DNA of 64,000 bases from Hoeflea_A sp965204935 (GTDB lineage Bacteria; Pseudomonadota; Alphaproteobacteria; Rhizobiales; Rhizobiaceae), in the NCBI RefSeq assembly GCF_965204935.1, contig NZ_CBDBFO010000002.1. One strand, written 5' to 3'. Positions 60,927-64,000 of this stretch are shown here, piece by piece. The notes beneath the pieces were generated by a model. The model made no database searches and was not told where the DNA came from. It saw only the letters and a list, made by a program, of their open reading frames with translations. The translations under genes and the position numbers were made by a program. Numbering within the stretch: position 1 is the stretch's first letter; every line of letters begins with the position of its first letter.

Positions 60927-62243
60927 CTAACTTTCCGGCCGTTCGATGCGGATGACCTGCGGTTTATCGACAAGATAACCGTCAGAGGAAATCGACTCGA
61001 CAGCCTGCCGGACCGAGGCCTCCATGGTCGCATGGGTCACGAGTATGACGGTCTTCTTGTCGCCATTGCCGTTCTTTGTCGGACGCTGGACAATCGATTC
61101 CAGCGAAATTCCGTTGTCGGACATGTGCTTGGCAAGACTTGCGAACACGCCGGTCTTGTCCTCAACGGTCAGGCGAATGAAATATCCGCCTTCATGACTG
61201 CGCATGCGCGCCCGAACATAAGGATCGAGATGCACCGCGGGCCGTCCGAGCACCGGACCGTGCTGGTGACCCGGCCGGCTTTTGGCAATGTCGGCAATGT
61301 CGCCCATGACTGCGGACGCCGTTGCATCGCCACCCGCGCCCGGGCCCGACATCATCAGTTCACCCAGGACATCCGCATCGATCGCAACGGCGTTTGTAAC
61401 GCCATCGACCTGGGCGATAACAGAATTCTTCGGGACCATTGTCGGGTGGACACGTTGCTCGATCCCTGAGTCCGTGCGCTGCGCCACACCGAGCAACTTG
61501 ATACGGAAACCCAGATCGTCGGCTGCCCGGATATCCTCGATGGAAATATTGGAAATGCCTTCCAGATAGATGTCGTCCGCAGCGATTTGCGTACCAAAGG
61601 CGATGCTGGTCAGCAGCGCAAGTTTGTGCGCAGTGTCGTTGCCTTCCACATCGAAGGTCGGGTCTGCCTCCGCATAGCCGAGGCGCTGTGCTTCCTTGAG
61701 GCAATCGTCGAAGGAAAGGCCGGCGCGCTCCATTTCCGTCAGAATGTAGTTGCACGTGCCGTTCAGGATGCCGAATACGCGGGAGATACTGTTGCCGGTC
61801 AGCGACTCGCGCATCGCCTTGATGACCGGAATGCCGCCTGCGACGGCTGCCTCGAAGTTCAAAAGGACGCCGTGCTCCTCGGCAATGCCCGCCAGTTCGA
61901 CGCCATGGCGGGCAAGAAGCGCCTTGTTGGCAGTCACCGCGTGGCAACCGCGCTCCAGTGCCGTGCGAACCGAGCCAAGGGCCGGATCGCCCTCCCCGCC
62001 CATGAGCTCAACAAAGACATCTATATCGGCATCACGCGCCATCTCGACCGGGTCCGAGAAAAACCGCGCGCCCGAAAGATCGACCCCGCGATCCTTGTCT
62101 GGATTGCGAGCGCTGACGGCAACGATCTCGATCGGCCTGCCACAAATCTTGGCAAGCTTGTTGTGGCGGTTCGTGAGTATCCGGGCGAGCGACGCACCGA
62201 CAGTTCCAAGGCCCGCAATGCCGATGCGGAGGGCATTTGCCAT
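60927..62243 (-). CDS. hom: Homoserine dehydrogenase
   Basis: 438 residues from ATG 62243 (a TTG five codons upstream is possible). NAD(P) site LRIGIAGLGTVGASLARIL. Catalytic domain: TANKALLARHG, AVAGGIPVIKAMRESLTGNSISRVFGILNGTCNYILTEM and GYAEADPTFDVEGNDTAHKLALL. The C-terminal ACT domain starts about residue 348 (GGYFIRLTVEDKTGVFASLAKHMSDNGISLESIVQR) and probably mediates threonine feedback. Part of the threonine/methionine branch. Confidence 0.95.
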   Translation of the reverse strand: MANALRIGIAGLGTVGASLARILTNRHNKLAKICGRPIEIVAVSARNPDKDRGVDLSGARFFSDPVEMARDADIDVFVELMGGEGDPALGSVRTALERGCHAVTANKALLARHGVELAGIAEEHGVLLNFEAAVAGGIPVIKAMRESLTGNSISRVFGILNGTCNYILTEMERAGLSFDDCLKEAQRLGYAEADPTFDVEGNDTAHKLALLTSIAFGTQIAADDIYLEGISNISIEDIRAADDLGFRIKLLGVAQRTDSGIEQRVHPTMVPKNSVIAQVDGVTNAVAIDADVLGELMMSGPGAGGDATASAVMGDIADIAKSRPGHQHGPVLGRPAVHLDPYVRARMRSHEGGYFIRLTVEDKTGVFASLAKHMSDNGISLESIVQRPTKNGNGDKKTVILVTHATMEASVRQAVESISSDGYLVDKPQVIRIERPES

Positions 62244-62320
62244 AGTCACGCGATCCAATTGTCAAAAATGTGCACCGCAGTCACCGATGGCCCGGTGCGC
62301 GGAGGTTGAAGATAGTCCGG

Positions 62321-63538
62321 CTAACGCCGTGTGTTCAATTGGACGACGTTTTGCATGCTTTCATCTTTGGACGCAAGAAAACGTTTGATATTGCGCGCCG
62401 CCTGGCGGATGCGGTGCTCGTTTTCGACAAGCGCAATGCGCACATAGTCGTCACCATATTCGCCGAACCCGACACCGGGGGCCACGGCGACATCGGCCTT
62501 TTCAATGAGCAGCTTGGAAAACTCAAGCGAGCCGATATCCCTGAAACGCTCAGGCACCGGCGCCCAGGCAAACATGGTCGCTTGCGGCGCGGGAACATCC
62601 CAGCCGGCATTGGAGAAGGATTCGACCATGACGTCGCGGCGGCGCCGATAGGTGTTTCGGACCATCTCGATTTCCGAACCGTCGCCATTGAGGGCCGTTG
62701 TGGCTGCAACCTGGATCGGTGTGAACGCGCCATAGTCCAGATAGGACTTGACCCTGGACAGCGCAGCAATCAGGCGCTCGTTGCCGACAGCAAATCCCAT
62801 GCGCCAACCAGGCATGGAAAAGGTCTTTGACATTGAGGTGAATTCGACGGCCACGTCTATGGCGCCGGGAACTTCAAGAACCGATGGCGGCGGCACGTCG
62901 CAATAGTACAACTCGGAATAGGCAAGGTCCGACAAGATGATGATGTCGTGGCGGCGGGCAAAGGCAACCACATCCTTGTAGAAGTCGAGACTTGCCACAT
63001 GTGCGGTCGGATTTGACGGGTAGTTCAGGATCAGCGCCAGCGGTTTCGGAATGGAGTGGCGGACGGCCCGTTCCAGCGAATAAAAGAAACTGTCGTCCGG
63101 CTCGACTGTCATCGAGCGGATGACCCCGCCCGACATGATGAAGCCGAAAGCGTGGATCGGATAGGTTGGATTCGGGCACAGGATCACATCGCCAGGCGCG
63201 GTAATGGCCTGCGCCATATTTGCAAAGCCCTCTTTCGAGCCCAATGTCGCGACAACCTGCGTATCGGGATCGAGCTTGACGCCGAAGCGCCGCTCGTAAT
63301 AGCGGGCCTGCGCCTTGCGCAATCCGGGAATGCCCCTTGACGTGGAATAACGGTGGGTCCGCGGGTCCTGGACGACCTCGCACAGCTTGTCGACAATCGA
63401 CTGCGGCGTCGGAAGATCCGGATTGCCCATGCCAAGATCGATGATGTCGGCCCCGGCCGCTCGCGCGCTTGCCTTCAGGCGATTGACCTGCTCGAAGACA
63501 TAAGGCGGCAGCCGGCGGACTTTGTGAAACTCTTCCAT
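62321..63538 (-). CDS. Class I aminotransferase (AlaC / LL-DAP-aminotransferase-like)
   Basis: 405 residues of fold-type I PLP enzymes. DIIDLGMGNPDLPTPQSIVDKL, then YSTSRGIPGLRKAQARYY, LNYPSNPTAHVASLDFY, DLAYSELYY and the PLP-Lys in SMSKTFSMPGWRMGFAVG. In rhizobia this gene regularly precedes hom and is annotated as LL-diaminopimelate or alanine/aspartate aminotransferase; sequence alone does not settle the substrate. 77 nt upstream of hom on the same strand and likely co-transcribed. Confidence 0.92.
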   Translation of the reverse strand: MEEFHKVRRLPPYVFEQVNRLKASARAAGADIIDLGMGNPDLPTPQSIVDKLCEVVQDPRTHRYSTSRGIPGLRKAQARYYERRFGVKLDPDTQVVATLGSKEGFANMAQAITAPGDVILCPNPTYPIHAFGFIMSGGVIRSMTVEPDDSFFYSLERAVRHSIPKPLALILNYPSNPTAHVASLDFYKDVVAFARRHDIIILSDLAYSELYYCDVPPPSVLEVPGAIDVAVEFTSMSKTFSMPGWRMGFAVGNERLIAALSRVKSYLDYGAFTPIQVAATTALNGDGSEIEMVRNTYRRRRDVMVESFSNAGWDVPAPQATMFAWAPVPERFRDIGSLEFSKLLIEKADVAVAPGVGFGEYGDDYVRIALVENEHRIRQAARNIKRFLASKDESMQNVVQLNTRR

Positions 63539-63618
63539 GACATTCTCGATAGATTGAACGGCGATGGCGGCTTATGCGCCCATTATGGCACAAATTGCAA
63601 CAATTCGCTTATTTGGGC

Positions 63619-64000
63619 CTATTCGTTCTCGATTTCGTCTTTGGTGTCTATGCCGTGGGATTCGGCGATTTTTTTCAACTCTTTGTATCGGGCATTGTAT
63701 GCCGTGTTGCCGCCGCCCCTGCCACGTGCCGCCTTGATCGCTTCCATTTCAGCCGTAATCGCTTTCCTGTCCGCTTCGCTCAGTTGCTCGGTTGCACCCT
63801 TCGGCATTACGGCAAATGTCGGAAAAGCCTCGTTTCGCAGAGCACCCTCGTTGACAAAGCTGTTGTCGCGCGCTGGCTCTTGCGACTGATCTCCCTGCTT
63901 CGAATTGTCGCCGGTTCCACCCGGTGGATTGGCATCGTCGGTGATGATCGCATTGAGCGGCGCGGCGTCTTCCAGGTTCGCGGAAACGCAGCCAGTTAGA
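63619..64000 (-). CDS. Hypothetical lipoprotein (5' end outside window)
   Basis: The frame is open to the right edge, where it reads LTGCVSANLEDAAPLNAIITDD, so a lipobox (LTGC) lies at the very border and the signal peptide is outside. The mature part is about 125 residues: a Gly/Asn/Gln-rich linker, then FPTFAVMPKGATEQLSEADRKAITAEMEAIKAARGRGGG and a charged helical end (YKELKKIAESHGIDTKDEIENE). No family recognised. A shorter start at 63807 is possible but would lose the lipobox. Confidence 0.7.
   Translation of the reverse strand, partial: LTGCVSANLEDAAPLNAIITDDANPPGGTGDNSKQGDQSQEPARDNSFVNEGALRNEAFPTFAVMPKGATEQLSEADRKAITAEMEAIKAARGRGGGNTAYNARYKELKKIAESHGIDTKDEIENE

Noticed and set aside
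1..64000. CRISPR array, prophage or integron
   Set aside because: No regularly spaced repeats, phage structural genes or integrase with attachment sites were seen.

Overview
The window looks like chromosomal DNA of an alphaproteobacterium of the order Hyphomicrobiales (Rhizobiales), probably a Hoeflea-, Phyllobacterium- or Mesorhizobium-like organism. This is inferred from the high G+C content, frequent GTG starts, the run recJ - glpX - homoserine dehydrogenase - aspartate/LL-DAP-type aminotransferase at the right end, and the style of the LysR/GntR/ABC gene sets. No rRNA, CRISPR array or plasmid origin was seen. There is one tRNA (Glu, anticodon TTC).

Layout. 1-6.2 kb (minus): an ECF sigma / anti-sigma / Spy-like sensor / FG-GAP operon next to an RND efflux pair. 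6.3-11.05 kb: a LysE exporter, a methyltransferase, a MAPEG protein, then an astacin-like metalloprotease beside a serine-hydrolase/metacaspase fusion. 11.1-18.1 kb (plus): a nitrogen operon, the centrepiece of the window. 18-24 kb: acetyltransferase, quinone reductase-like protein, metallophosphoesterase, and a chrB-chrA-VOC chromate set. 24-45 kb: small metabolic units, each with its own regulator (LysR + aldolase/desaturase/Rieske, Rrf2 + epimerase, MarR-GNAT + ring-cleaving dioxygenase, AraC, GntR + a hydroxyproline-like pathway), plus an L,D-transpeptidase and a class D beta-lactamase. 46.3-51.3 kb: an IS66-family element, itself split by an IS110/IS1111-type element, which has cut off a carrier protein next to an AMP-ligase. 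51.5-64 kb: mostly housekeeping genes and a chemoreceptor.

The 11.4-18.1 kb operon is built for guanidine. It starts with a near-canonical sigma-54 promoter with upstream dyads. It then has a leader that matches the guanidine-I (ykkC) riboswitch in all its conserved blocks and closes with a perfect P1 helix. The genes are an ABC transporter of the NitT/TauT type, a 2-oxoglutarate/Fe(II) oxygenase, an unrecognised protein, and a ureohydrolase with features I associate with the Ni-dependent guanidine hydrolase GdmH. A His-rich protein and a short HupE/UreJ-like membrane protein follow, plausibly for nickel. Import, release of guanidine from a larger compound by the oxygenase, and hydrolysis to urea and ammonia would make one pathway under both nitrogen and guanidine control. 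The oxygenase step is a hypothesis.

Other items worth attention: an in-frame amber codon in a Rieske ferredoxin gene, several perfect palindromes beside regulator genes (LysR, Rrf2, MarR, GntR), a degenerate Nudix box, and an IS66 insertion without a target duplication that suggests deletion of a biosynthetic cluster.
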